NCBI RefSeq assembly: GCF_000482365.1
Contig: NZ_KI535306.1
Location: forward strand, 4,398 to 68,397
DNA length: 64,000 nt
Source of the DNA: Porphyromonas uenonis DSM 23387 = JCM 13868
GTDB taxonomy: Bacteria; Bacteroidota; Bacteroidia; Bacteroidales; Porphyromonadaceae
Direction: 5' to 3'
Shown here: positions 45,487 to 57,362 of the stretch, in pieces
How the letters are laid out: every line of letters starts with the position of its first letter
Position numbering within the stretch: position 1 is the first letter of the stretch
The notes under the pieces: generated by a model
Database searches by the model: none
What the model saw: the letters and a program-made list of their open reading frames with translations, nothing else
What the model was told of the DNA's origin: nothing
Position numbers and translations under genes: made by a program

Positions 45487-47067
45487 TTACAGATCGGCTG
45501 TACTTTCGCGATCTGTAAGTGGTGTGAGAGTCAGTGTAGCGGTGATTGCTCTCTTAGGCGTATACTCCTCAGGGTGATCCACAACCTGCATCAAGACAGG
45601 AGAGCCAAAGTCTGAAATACTCTTGATCTCAATGCGGTAGTCGTTGTTTCGGACAATGCCGTAGCGCCCATAACCCTCCTGACCTGAGGCGTGCTCGATG
45701 GGCAGATAATAGTAGTTGTAGCTCCGCAGGTAGTAGCGCAAGCCCTTGAAGTCTATTGGATAGAGCTCCCCTTTATATCCAACAGCTGGTACGAACATCT
45801 TATCACCAGAAGTCTTGACATAGTCTTCGCATACAACCTGTAAGTCTTTGGGATAGCCTGTGGGTATGGTTACAGTAGGCTTCTGATCCTTCGTAGCTTT
45901 GTTGCGCTCGTAGATCGCTTTCAGATAAGCAGTAAAGTCTCGACCACGATAGTAGCGTCCATTGAAGCTAACCCATCCCTCGTCTGCCTTAAAGCCTTCA
46001 AGTGTGCTTAAGCTCATAGGATAAATTTTGTAGCCCACTAGTACAGAAGGGAGGAAGTAATAAGAATAGTGATTAGGGTCGACGGTCGTCTCCATTACGT
46101 AGTACGTTGGCTTCGTTAGATCACACTCATCTATTGTCTTAGGAATTAGCTTGCTAGACTCTAGATTGCAAATCGTTTTAGACTCGTTAACGAGCCTGTA
46201 AGCCTGAAGGAGTGTCTTATGCTCATTTGGATCACTGCTGGCGATCTTATCATAACCAAGAGAATAGGCATATCGATTAGCATAGCTGGACCCATCTCCA
46301 GGCATCTCCATAACATTCTCTGGGGTACCGATGAGTGGTGCTAGCTCACGCATCAGGAAGATTTTAAGAGCTCGACTGCCTATTGTGAATGTTCCTCCAT
46401 TAGTCAAGTCAATCGACATATACTGAGGCACTTTAGGATTTCCAAACATCCTCAAGCGAGCGAGCGTGCGTGTGAGTGGCACTTGTACAGGAGATGCTCC
46501 TTTGTCAAAAGCGCTCTTCTCAATTTTTATGGGACCCTGATCATTGCTCCACACGACAGAAGTAACTTTATCATGAGAGACATTGCATTGCTCCTCACAT
46601 TTATAAACAGACTTGAGTTTGCTCCAAGACGCACCCTGCCCAAACGTGTTTTGAACCGCATGCGTACCATTGAGTACTGCGACTAGATAGTAGGAAGAAA
46701 CGGGAAGTGACATCGATAGGGGGCCATTAGTCTCTAGCTCATTTTTGCTAAAGACTCGGTGAGCCACCACTGTGCGCTCTGCAGGCTCAGACTCACTGGA
46801 GAAAAAGTATAAATCTAGCTTCTCTACCACAGATATGGGGTCATCACTAGCACCTCTCAGATCCACTCCTAGGTTATTCAGCTGTATTCTCAGGTTGCCC
46901 TCCGTAGCTGTCTGCTCGGGAGCTTTAGGTGATTTACGACATGCTCCCAGTAGCAGTACGCTCATGCACAGCACTAGTGAGATAAGTCTAGGCATTGCAA
47001 AGCTCTTCTGCTTTCGTTGGTTAGCTTTTTCTTTGTTCAGAATGCTCATTGAGGTTTGTAGTTCCAT
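45487..47067 (-). CDS. Fimbrillin-like lipoprotein
   Basis: 526 residues. The lipobox LLLGAC places the lipidated Cys near residue 43; in-frame ATGs at 47049 and 46995 would give a more usual 19-25-residue signal peptide. The mature part has the N-terminal beta domain seen in P. gingivalis fimbrillins (VEKLDLYFF, then SMSLPVSSYYLVAVLNG, then VQVPLTRTLARLRM), followed by a large second domain. It may be a fimbrial subunit, tip or anchor (FimB/Mfa2-like). No other fimbrial genes are adjacent. Two homopolymer tracts flank its probable -7 box. Confidence 0.7.
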   Translation of the reverse strand: MELQTSMSILNKEKANQRKQKSFAMPRLISLVLCMSVLLLGACRKSPKAPEQTATEGNLRIQLNNLGVDLRGASDDPISVVEKLDLYFFSSESEPAERTVVAHRVFSKNELETNGPLSMSLPVSSYYLVAVLNGTHAVQNTFGQGASWSKLKSVYKCEEQCNVSHDKVTSVVWSNDQGPIKIEKSAFDKGASPVQVPLTRTLARLRMFGNPKVPQYMSIDLTNGGTFTIGSRALKIFLMRELAPLIGTPENVMEMPGDGSSYANRYAYSLGYDKIASSDPNEHKTLLQAYRLVNESKTICNLESSKLIPKTIDECDLTKPTYYVMETTVDPNHYSYYFLPSVLVGYKIYPMSLSTLEGFKADEGWVSFNGRYYRGRDFTAYLKAIYERNKATKDQKPTVTIPTGYPKDLQVVCEDYVKTSGDKMFVPAVGYKGELYPIDFKGLRYYLRSYNYYYLPIEHASGQEGYGRYGIVRNNDYRIEIKSISDFGSPVLMQVVDHPEEYTPKRAITATLTLTPLTDRESTADL

Positions 47068-47143
47068 AGAGTTATGTTTTTAATTACGATGCGTGATGCG
47101 TAAGTGAGTAGTTTTCTCGCTTCCGGTGCGAAGTTAAGCAAAA

Positions 47144-47175
47144 AGGGGGGGAATTCCACAAACTTACCCCCCCCA
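47144..47175 (-). promoter_or_regulatory. Promoter region with G8 and C7 homopolymer tracts
   Basis: On the - strand a run of eight G (47174-47167) directly abuts TAAGTTTG (47166-47159), and a run of seven C follows (about 47151-47145). The tract lies where the -33/-7 spacer should be. No good -33 TTG is seen. Confidence 0.5.
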
Positions 47176-47212
47176 GTATCGATTTTCTTAACTAAACATA
47201 AATCCCATTCTA

Positions 47213-47660
47213 ATTTCGGCGAGAATCCCGTAAAGCTATCCGAAATTGGCGAGAATTTCAGCGAGAATCCCGTAAAACTGTCCGAGATTAGCGAGAATTA
47301 GCAAGCACAGCTCCTATCAGCTCACTAAATTTCAGCGAGAATCTCGTAAAGCTGTCCGAGATTGGCGAGAATTAGCAAGCACAGCTCCTATCAGCTCACT
47401 AAATTTCAGCGAGAATCTCGTAAAGCTGTCCGAGATTGGCGAGAATTAGCAAGCACAGCTCCTATCAGCTCACTAAATTTCAGCGAGAATCTCGTAAAGC
47501 TGTCCGAGATTGGCGAGAATTTCAGCGAGAATTCCGTAAGGCTTGTCCGAGATTAGCGAGAATTAGCAAGACAAAGCTCCTACCAGCTCACTAAATTTCA
47601 GCAAGAATCTCGTAAGGCTGTCCGAGATTAGCGAGAATTAGCAAGACAAAGCTCCGATCA
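47213..47660 (-). repeat. Tandem array of 42-bp units interspersed with copies of the pyrD 3' end
   Basis: Seven copies of a 42-bp unit (GCGAGAATC... positions 47219, 47261, 47335, 47409, 47483, 47525, 47601). In four places a 32-bp block is added to make a 74-bp period. That block closely matches the last codons and stop of pyrD (at 47638-47665), so pseudo-copies of the gene end are strung out downstream of it. Confidence 0.8.
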
Positions 47661-48552
47661 GCTCATTGACGTCTGATATATGATTCTCCTCTAGATAGCT
47701 AGAGAGTCCGTGAGCAAGCTTGGAGGCAATATCTGGCTCTACAAAGTTGTAGGTGCCGACTTGTACGGCTGTGGCGCCAGCTAGTAAGAACTCAACCACA
47801 TCCTCCACAGAGACTATGCCACCGAGTCCTACGACTGGGATCGATACAGCTTGCGCCACCTGCCATACCATACGGACGGCTATAGGCTTGACAGCTGGGC
47901 CGCTCAGACCTCCAGTGATTGTGGATAGCTTCGGTTTGCGAGTCTTGACATCGATCGCCATCCCGAGGAGCGTATTGATCAGAGAGAGACTGTCTGCACC
48001 AGCCTCTTCGGCAGCGCGAGCTATCGCTGTAATGTCAGTGACATTGGGCGAGAGCTTGACCATCAGGTGCCCTTTGTAAACTTTCCGCACCGCTGAGACC
48101 ACTTCGTAGGCGCTCTCGCAGTGGACGCCAAAGGACATACCGCCTTCTTTGACATTAGGACAGCTAATGTTTAGCTCTATGGCGCGCACCTTTGGGTGAT
48201 CGTTTAGTCGCTCAGCGCAAGCCACATAGTCATCTATCGTAGAGCCACTCACATTGACGAGAACCTCTGTATCGTAGTGACTTAGCTGAGGGAGGATATG
48301 CTCTACGAGATAGTCCACTCCCCTATTCTGCAGCCCCACACAGTTGAGCATGCCTGCCGTCGTCTCTGCCATACGTGGATAGGGATTGCCTTGTCGTGGG
48401 TGTAGCGTAGTCCCCTTGACTATAAATCCACCCAGCTCATTAAGATCTTGAAATGGATCAAACTCCAGCCCATATCCGAAAGTACCAGAAGCAGTTAGGA
48501 TAGGATTCTTCAGGGTAATGCCTCCCCCTATATTGACCGATGTGCTTACCAT
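47638..48552 (-). CDS. pyrD: Dihydroorotate dehydrogenase, catalytic subunit (class 1B)
   Basis: 304 residues of the FMN-binding TIM barrel. NPILTASGTFGYG (about 16-28), the NCVGLQNRG segment, ELNISCPNVKEGG with the NxxCPN motif (about 126-138), VKLSPNVTDI and VVGLGGIVSVEDVVEFLLAGATAVQVGT are typical. It oxidises dihydroorotate to orotate in pyrimidine synthesis and forms a heterotetramer with PyrK. It overlaps pyrK by 7 bp. Its 3' end is copied in the adjacent repeat array. Confidence 0.96.
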   Translation of the reverse strand: MVSTSVNIGGGITLKNPILTASGTFGYGLEFDPFQDLNELGGFIVKGTTLHPRQGNPYPRMAETTAGMLNCVGLQNRGVDYLVEHILPQLSHYDTEVLVNVSGSTIDDYVACAERLNDHPKVRAIELNISCPNVKEGGMSFGVHCESAYEVVSAVRKVYKGHLMVKLSPNVTDITAIARAAEEAGADSLSLINTLLGMAIDVKTRKPKLSTITGGLSGPAVKPIAVRMVWQVAQAVSIPVVGLGGIVSVEDVVEFLLAGATAVQVGTYNFVEPDIASKLAHGLSSYLEENHISDVNELIGALSC

Positions 48553-49367
48553 AATAGTTGATCAAAGTTAAAGACAGGGCCTTCCGTACAGACACACGTG
48601 TTCCCCTGGTTTGCAATGTTTTCCACACAGCATAGGCATGCTCCCACGCCACAAGCCATGAGATTTTCGAGAGAAGCCTGCCCTGGCACGTTGTGCGCTT
48701 TTGCCCAGTTGTGGATAGCACGCATCATAGGGCGAGGACCGCAGGTGTAGACCATAGAGTACTTGTCTAGCTCTAGCTCAGGAGCCGCTAGGACGGCCCC
48801 CCGCGTGCCATATGATCCGTCATCAGTCGTGTAGCTGTAGGAGCAGCCGATCTGCGCTATCTCATCACGCAGTATCAGTAAGGAAGCGGTGCGAGCGCCT
48901 ATGATCAGGTGCGGTCTCACTCCCGATAGTTGCTGCAGATGACGAGCGAGCATGATGATGGGTGCCATCCCCACCCCACCAGCGATTAGGAGCGGGCGCT
49001 CGCCAGCTATCGTGGGGTCTGTGGCAAAGGGAGTTCCTAGAGGTCCGACAATATTCACCTTGTCCCCCTCTTTTAGGTCGCATATATAGTTGCTACCACG
49101 CCCTACGCGCTGCACCAAGAGCGTTAGACATAGATCCTCTCTAGACCACTTGTATATGGATATGGGGCGCCGCAAGAGTATTTCCGCAGGGCGACAGTCT
49201 ACCTGTACAAACTGCCCAGGCGCTACACCTTGTAGCCACGAGGTATCGCCCGAGGAGACCTCTAGTCTTAGGGTAAGTAGGTGATAGCGTGGCGCTACCT
49301 GCTCGTTGTGCAGGACAGTCGCATCAACGATAGCAGGCTGTGATGTTGTGATCCGATCCATATACAT
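48546..49367 (-). CDS. pyrK: Dihydroorotate dehydrogenase electron-transfer subunit
   Basis: 273 residues; the third codon is also ATG (49361). An FAD-binding domain (about 10-105; RRPISIYKW near 65), a NAD-binding domain with LLIAGGVGMAPIIML (about 125-139), and a C-terminal 2Fe-2S cluster site CGVGACLCC...C (about 238-258) are present. It passes electrons from PyrD-bound FMN to NAD+. Upstream gene of the pyrK-pyrD pair. Confidence 0.95.
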   Translation of the reverse strand: MYMDRITTSQPAIVDATVLHNEQVAPRYHLLTLRLEVSSGDTSWLQGVAPGQFVQVDCRPAEILLRRPISIYKWSREDLCLTLLVQRVGRGSNYICDLKEGDKVNIVGPLGTPFATDPTIAGERPLLIAGGVGMAPIIMLARHLQQLSGVRPHLIIGARTASLLILRDEIAQIGCSYSYTTDDGSYGTRGAVLAAPELELDKYSMVYTCGPRPMMRAIHNWAKAHNVPGQASLENLMACGVGACLCCVENIANQGNTCVCTEGPVFNFDQLLW

Positions 49368-49602
49368 TGATTTGTAAGCGTGTTAGGAGCTGTTGCACCC
49401 CGCCCAGGGGCTGGACAGCTTCTACTGGGACAAAAGTACAGCTTTTTGCTGGCTTAAAAGCAAAGCCTAGCGAGCAAATTAGTATTTCTAGGAGGCTCTC
49501 AGCTTTTATAATGCATCAATCCTATTCAGGGGACGACCTTGCTGTGCTCTTTGTCGTAATTAATCCTTATATTTGTAGGCTAAGAACGGCACTCCTAGAT
49601 AA

Positions 49603-52557
49603 ATGGATCAGAATAAACGGACAGTTCCACATACAGACACTCCCAGTGATAGCGACACACACGCCTCTGCTTCTGAGCAAGAGCTATGGGCGATGGGCGC
49701 CATCGAGGTGCATGGCGCTCGTGTGCACAACCTCAAGAATATAGATGTCTCACTACCTCGTCACAAGTTGGCCGTCGTGACGGGACTCTCGGGGAGTGGC
49801 AAGTCGTCACTTGCTTTCGACACCTTACTAGCAGAGGGACAGAGACGCTATCTAGACACTTTCTCCTCCTATGCTCGTAGCTTCATCGGGGGCGGTGGCG
49901 GACGACCGGATGTCGATGAGATCGTAGGACTCAGTCCTGTCGTAGCTATCGAGCAGAAGAGCGCCTCGACCAATCCCCGCTCTACCGTCGGCACCGTGAC
50001 CGAGATCTACGACTACCTCCGTATCCTCTATGCACGTGTCGGCACCCCTTACTCCTACCTCACAGGCAAGGAGATGGTGCGCTACACCGAGGAGCAGGTC
50101 GTGGAGCATATCATGGAGCAGTATGCCAATGAGGGGATCTACATACTAGCTCCCATCGTGGTCGATCGTAAGGGTCACTACCGCGAGCTCTTTGAGCAAA
50201 TGAGACGTCGGGGCTTCCTGCACGCTTACATTGATGGTGAGGTGTGCGAGCTGACGCCTGGGATGCGACTCAACCGTTTCTCCATACACTATGTCAGTGT
50301 CGTGGTGGACAAGTGCTCCGTACGAGAGAGCAATAAGCAGCGCATCACCGAGGCGGTAAGCATAGCGATGAAGCTCGGAGAGGGTGTCATCGACGTGATG
50401 CGACGCGATAGCACAGAGATACAGCATCTGAGCAAGCGACTGATGGATCCCGAGAGCGGTATCGCCTATCCGGATGCTTCGCCAGCCGACTTTTCGTTCA
50501 ATTCGCCTCGTGGCTACTGCAAGCGTTGCAAAGGCTTGGGCCGTGTGGGCGTACTAGACATAGACAAGGTCGTGGCCGACCCTAAGATCTCCATACGTGA
50601 TGGCGCCATCGTGCCTATCGGACGCTACAAGAAGCGCAGCCTGCTCTTTACCTCTATTGAGGAGATCTTGACGGAGCATGGTTGTACGATAGACACCCCC
50701 TTTGAGAAGATTCCTGCAGAGGCTGTTGATCAGATCTTCTTTGGCATTGACTCGGACGACTCCGACGATGAGGGCGAGGCGCACTTCGCCTTCGAGGGTG
50801 TCTCCCAGTATGTGCGAAATCTAGCAGAGGATGACGACGCTACCGCCTCCATGCGTAGCTGGGCGGAAGAGTTCCTGACTGAGCAAACTTGTCCCGAGTG
50901 CAACGGACGACGACTCAACCCGATAGCTCTCAGCTACAAGCTAGCAGGCTACACCATCGCCGACCTGACAGAGCTAGACCTAGACCGTCTAGAGGGGCGA
51001 CTGCGTGAGATCGAAGGGCAACTGACGAAAAACCAACAGAAGGTGGCGCACGAAGTCATCAAAGAGATACTCCTCCGACTCACCTTCCTGCTTGATGTGG
51101 GGCTTTACTACTTGACGCTCGCTCGTCCCTCCGCTTCGCTCAGTGGTGGCGAGTCACAGCGCATACGACTAGCCACGCAGATAGGCACGGGCCTGGTCGA
51201 GGTACTCTATATACTAGATGAGCCAGGCATTGGTCTGCACCAGCGGGATAACCGTATGCTCATCGATGCGCTCAAGAAGCTTCGTGATGCGCAAAACACG
51301 GTCCTCGTCGTAGAGCACGATCGTGATATGATGCTTGCAGCCGACTACCTGATCGATATGGGACCAGGAGCGGGGCGTCTCGGCGGGCATGTAACCTATC
51401 AGGGTCCTCCCTCTGCTATTGGCGACACGCATACGCTCACCTGCGACTATCTGACCAATAGACTAGCCATCCCCCTACCTGCTAGCTACCGACAGCCTAC
51501 CGATGACGCATGGCTACACCTCAAGGGCTGCACAGGCAATAACCTTAAGAACGTAGATGTCTCTATCCCGCTAGGTCTCTTCGTCTGCGTCACTGGTGTA
51601 TCGGGAAGCGGTAAGTCTTCGCTCATCAACGGCACGCTCGTGCCGATCATCTCGCAGCATCTCTATCGTAGCAAGCAGGCGCCACTCCCCTACTCCTCTG
51701 TCGAGGGCTTGGAGCTGATAGACAAGATAGCTTTCGTGGACCAGTCGCCACTAGGTCGCACGCCGAGGAGCAATCCTGCGACCTACACGGGACTCTTTAG
51801 CGAGATCCGCAATCTCTTTGTCCAGGTTCCCGAGAGCCGTGCTCGAGGGTACAAGCCAGGGCGATTTTCCTTTAATGTCAAAGGCGGACGCTGCGAAGAG
51901 TGCAAGGGAAATGGCTACAAAACCATCTCTATGAACTTTCTTCCCGATGTGACCATCCCGTGTGACGTGTGCCGTGGCAAGCGGTACAACCGTGAGACCC
52001 TCGAGGTACGATACAAGGGCAAGAGCATTGCCGAGGTGCTAGACATGACTTTCAACCAGGCGGTCGAGTTCTTCGAGCATATCCCCGCCCTCTATCGCAA
52101 GCTCGCTACGCTGCAGCGCGTCGGGCTAGGCTATGTCAAGCTGGGTCAACCCTCCACAACCCTCTCGGGCGGAGAGAGCCAGCGTGTCAAGCTAGCGACC
52201 GAGCTCTCGAAGCGAGACACGGGACGCACCCTTTACGTCCTCGATGAGCCGACCACAGGTCTACACTTTGAGGACATACGCGTCCTGCTCAAGCTGGTCA
52301 ACGAGCTAGTAGACCGTGGCAATACGGTACTCATCATCGAGCACAACCTGGATGTGATCAAGAGTGCCGACTACCTTATTGATATGGGACTCGAGGGCGG
52401 ACGCAACGGCGGCGAGGTCATCTTCGCTGGCTCGCCTCTAGAGATGGCTCAGTGTCTCGACAAGCAGAGCTACACAGCGCAGTATCTCAAGGAGGAGATG
52501 CAGCGCACCCCAACGACAGAATCAGACGAGCAGGCTTCCTCAGCCTCTCACTCATAG
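49603..52557 (+). CDS. uvrA: Excinuclease ABC subunit A
   Basis: 984 residues. Two ABC ATPase modules: Walker A GLSGSGKSSLAFDTLLAEGQ (about 64-83) and GVSGSGKSS (about 665), signature LSGGESQRIRLA (about 513) and LSGGESQRVKLA (about 856). Zinc-finger Cys pairs CKRC, CPEC, and CEEC...CDVC are present. Damage recognition subunit of nucleotide excision repair. A TATATTTG box lies at 49568-49575. It is followed 22 bp later by the SWIM protein and then pcrA, so the three may form a repair operon. Confidence 0.96.
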   Translation: MDQNKRTVPHTDTPSDSDTHASASEQELWAMGAIEVHGARVHNLKNIDVSLPRHKLAVVTGLSGSGKSSLAFDTLLAEGQRRYLDTFSSYARSFIGGGGGRPDVDEIVGLSPVVAIEQKSASTNPRSTVGTVTEIYDYLRILYARVGTPYSYLTGKEMVRYTEEQVVEHIMEQYANEGIYILAPIVVDRKGHYRELFEQMRRRGFLHAYIDGEVCELTPGMRLNRFSIHYVSVVVDKCSVRESNKQRITEAVSIAMKLGEGVIDVMRRDSTEIQHLSKRLMDPESGIAYPDASPADFSFNSPRGYCKRCKGLGRVGVLDIDKVVADPKISIRDGAIVPIGRYKKRSLLFTSIEEILTEHGCTIDTPFEKIPAEAVDQIFFGIDSDDSDDEGEAHFAFEGVSQYVRNLAEDDDATASMRSWAEEFLTEQTCPECNGRRLNPIALSYKLAGYTIADLTELDLDRLEGRLREIEGQLTKNQQKVAHEVIKEILLRLTFLLDVGLYYLTLARPSASLSGGESQRIRLATQIGTGLVEVLYILDEPGIGLHQRDNRMLIDALKKLRDAQNTVLVVEHDRDMMLAADYLIDMGPGAGRLGGHVTYQGPPSAIGDTHTLTCDYLTNRLAIPLPASYRQPTDDAWLHLKGCTGNNLKNVDVSIPLGLFVCVTGVSGSGKSSLINGTLVPIISQHLYRSKQAPLPYSSVEGLELIDKIAFVDQSPLGRTPRSNPATYTGLFSEIRNLFVQVPESRARGYKPGRFSFNVKGGRCEECKGNGYKTISMNFLPDVTIPCDVCRGKRYNRETLEVRYKGKSIAEVLDMTFNQAVEFFEHIPALYRKLATLQRVGLGYVKLGQPSTTLSGGESQRVKLATELSKRDTGRTLYVLDEPTTGLHFEDIRVLLKLVNELVDRGNTVLIIEHNLDVIKSADYLIDMGLEGGRNGGEVIFAGSPLEMAQCLDKQSYTAQYLKEEMQRTPTTESDEQASSASHS

Positions 52558-52579
52558 ACACCTATTTATCTACTGGATT

Positions 52580-53965
52580 ATGGAACAGACAGATCCCAAG
52601 AAACTCTCCAACCGCTATTGCCCCGAAGGCATGAGCGTCGAGGCGTGGCAGATAGCCCTTCGCAAGCAGTTTGCCGAGCAAAACGAGTTTACCGTCTCTC
52701 ATCTAGACAACAACCGCATCTGGGGCGACTACATGGTGCAGAGCGGAGCTAACCATTATCGTGTTGCCTTCCGTGGCGTACGGAGCGACCGCAACTACTG
52801 CGCTTGTCTAGACTTTCGCACCAGCGGACTAGGCACCTGCAAGCATGTCGAGGCGGTCATCAACTACCTCTCGGAGGAGGTGCCCGGCTATCCCTGGGGC
52901 ACCACACCCTTCCAGCCCGACCGTACCTCTATCTTCATCAGCTACAAGGGCGGACGCACCATCGAGTGCAGCATAGGCAAGGGCAAAGAGGAGCTCTATG
53001 CCGACTGGCAGGCACGTTACTTCGAGGGCACACTCCTCCCCCCGAAGCATTACCACCTCATAGACCAAATAACAGAAGAGGCCAAGGAGCTCTCCAGCAC
53101 CTTCCAGTGCTACGACGATGTCTACGAAATGATCCGTAGCTATCTCCGTCTGCACAACTGGCGCGAGCTAGTCGCACGCACGCTCCCCGATGGCGAGCTA
53201 CCACAACCCTATGCGCAGTCTATCGCTAGCCCAGAGATGTGCCAGACGCTCTACAAGCTCCTCTATCAGAGCTACGGCATCATACCAGCGCCTCATAGCG
53301 AGACCATCATAGAGCCTATCATAGCGCTGATGCGCTTCATCTCGGTCCATGACGCTGGGCGCATGCTGATCGTGGTGCGCAGTGAGGAGGAGCAAAGCCT
53401 TTGGAACACAATGCTCGACCAGAGAGGTGTCACCGAGGGCGTCACCGTGGCGCTCTCCTCAGAGGTCAATAGGCAAAATACAAGCATCTCAGGAGCCTAC
53501 AGCCTGGTCTTTGTCGCTTGTGGCGAAAAGCTCAGCAAGTGGACCGACCCCATCTCCATTGCGCTCAAGCGCCTGGCCATCAAGCATCTCTACATCTCCG
53601 TACCGCACCTGTCGCTCTTCACGCCCCTGCAGTTCTCCTCGATCACGCAGCACATCGACCCCTATCTGCTGGGGCCGACCTACCTTTTTATAGAGGATGC
53701 CAAGCAGTTCTTCCCGATGACCGACCTCCCCGAGCGTCTCCCCGAGCGTCTCGAGGGTTTGGTCACCTTCCTGCCCGAAGATCCGACCATCCGTACCTAC
53801 GAGCCTCAGCTGCCGAGCACTCCGAGCAATGAACCCGTATGCGACGACGAGACGCTCCCCTACCAGCTCCTCCAGACGCTACGTGACGCCATCGCCGATC
53901 CCAAGCGACGCATCCGCTTGCTCGAGACGCTAGACTCGATCCTTCAGGAAGAAGAGCACGAGTAA
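52580..53965 (+). CDS. SWIM zinc-finger protein with degenerate SNF2-like remainder
   Basis: 461 residues. The N-terminal ~200 resemble the front part of Bacteroidales SWIM-SNF2 helicases as I remember them, including the SWIM motif C74-x-C76-x10-C87-x-H89. Past residue 210, where such helicases carry the DEMGLGKT ATPase, no Walker A or DEAH box is found, although weakly helicase-like phrases remain (RMLIVVRSEEEQSLWNTML). It is probably a DNA- or protein-binding factor without ATPase activity. Located between uvrA and pcrA with gaps of 22 and 1 bp. Confidence 0.72.
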   Translation: MEQTDPKKLSNRYCPEGMSVEAWQIALRKQFAEQNEFTVSHLDNNRIWGDYMVQSGANHYRVAFRGVRSDRNYCACLDFRTSGLGTCKHVEAVINYLSEEVPGYPWGTTPFQPDRTSIFISYKGGRTIECSIGKGKEELYADWQARYFEGTLLPPKHYHLIDQITEEAKELSSTFQCYDDVYEMIRSYLRLHNWRELVARTLPDGELPQPYAQSIASPEMCQTLYKLLYQSYGIIPAPHSETIIEPIIALMRFISVHDAGRMLIVVRSEEEQSLWNTMLDQRGVTEGVTVALSSEVNRQNTSISGAYSLVFVACGEKLSKWTDPISIALKRLAIKHLYISVPHLSLFTPLQFSSITQHIDPYLLGPTYLFIEDAKQFFPMTDLPERLPERLEGLVTFLPEDPTIRTYEPQLPSTPSNEPVCDDETLPYQLLQTLRDAIADPKRRIRLLETLDSILQEEEHE

Positions 53966-53966
53966 T

Positions 53967-56336
<2,370 letters not shown>

Positions 56337-56418
56337 GTGTAGCCTCTGACTATCCTAATAACCCTAAAACTAACCCTGAGAACACAGATAAAACTGATTT
56401 ACTAAACACTACAAACTT

Positions 56419-56874
56419 ATGGAACACAACAGTTGTTACACACCACAATGCACCAGACGCGAGCACTGTACCCTCTGGCGCAATGCACTCGTGGAGGTCG
56501 AGCACGGCAATGGCTTGCTCACCATCACCAATCCCCAGCTCATCGAGCGGGCAGGCGGATACGATCACTGCCCCAACTACTACGAGCACAAGCTCAGACG
56601 CTATGCCCGTGGACTCGTATGGAGCTACGACGATCTGACCCTAGCCCAGTGGCGACAGATACAGACGCAGCTCAATAGGCAGTTCGGCTACAGCGAGATG
56701 AAGCGCATACGCCACGGCTACGTAGCCCTCAGCCCCGAGGAGCAAGGCGTCATCGCACAGATCTTCACCACTATAGCTCCAGGTAGTGAGCCACAGTACG
56801 TAACCTACGAGGAGCACTACACCAAGCCCCCACGCATCGAGGGCCGCGCCGCCCACAAGCTACTCAAGGGCTAG
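56419..56874 (+). CDS. Small Cys-containing conserved hypothetical protein (DUF6078-like)
   Basis: 151 residues. An N-terminal cysteine cluster (CYTPQCTRREHCTLW) and a later CPNYYEHKLRRYARGL segment recall the DUF6078 proteins of Bacteroidales, from memory. A helical, basic middle (LNRQFGYSEMKRIRHGYVAL) follows. No function is known. It lies 83 bp after pcrA, directly before the palindrome cluster. Confidence 0.65.
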   Translation: MEHNSCYTPQCTRREHCTLWRNALVEVEHGNGLLTITNPQLIERAGGYDHCPNYYEHKLRRYARGLVWSYDDLTLAQWRQIQTQLNRQFGYSEMKRIRHGYVALSPEEQGVIAQIFTTIAPGSEPQYVTYEEHYTKPPRIEGRAAHKLLKG

Positions 56875-56891
56875 ACGACGAGACGAGTAAC

Positions 56892-57362
56892 GATTTGTAG
56901 GGACGCTCGGTCGAGCGTCCGTCCCCGTTAAAGGTTACTGAGTTACTCGTCTAGCTTTGATACAACGGACGCACGGGACGTGTAACCCTTTGTAGGGACG
57001 CACGGTCGTGCGTCCGTTCCCGTTTAAGGTTACTGGGTTACACGTTATGTCGTTCTACGACGGACGCACGACCGTGCGTCCGTTGTGTCAAAGCGATACG
57101 TGTAACCCGTGACGTGTAACGATGATACGTGTAACCCTTTGTAGGGACGCACGGTCGTGCGTCCGTACCCGTTAATGGTTACAGTGTCCCGATTACACGT
57201 CTTGCTGTACTACAACGGACGCACGACCGTGCGTCCCTACATATCGTTACACGTCACGGCATCCATACCGATCGTTACACGTCATTATGGCATCTTGCTG
57301 TACTACAACGGACGCACGACCGTGCGTCCCTACATATCGTTACACGTCACGGCATCCATACC
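56892..57362. repeat. Cluster of REP-like palindromes GGACGCACGGTCGTGCGTCC
   Basis: Six copies: three in one orientation (about 56896, 56990, 57140) preceded by TTTGTAG and followed by a GTTAA.GGTTAC segment, and three in the other (about 57060, 57216, 57308). The first copy is a compensated variant, GCTCGGTCGAGC, that preserves the palindrome. Positions 57201-57269 and 57294-57362 are a 69-bp direct duplication. No gene lies in the 470-bp gap. Confidence 0.85.

Noticed and set aside
47104-47556. Open frames of 60-65 residues on the + strand with repeated SENPVKLSEIGEN-type peptides
   Set aside because: They are translations of the 42/74-bp repeat array downstream of pyrD, with no start signals; non-coding repeat is the simpler explanation.
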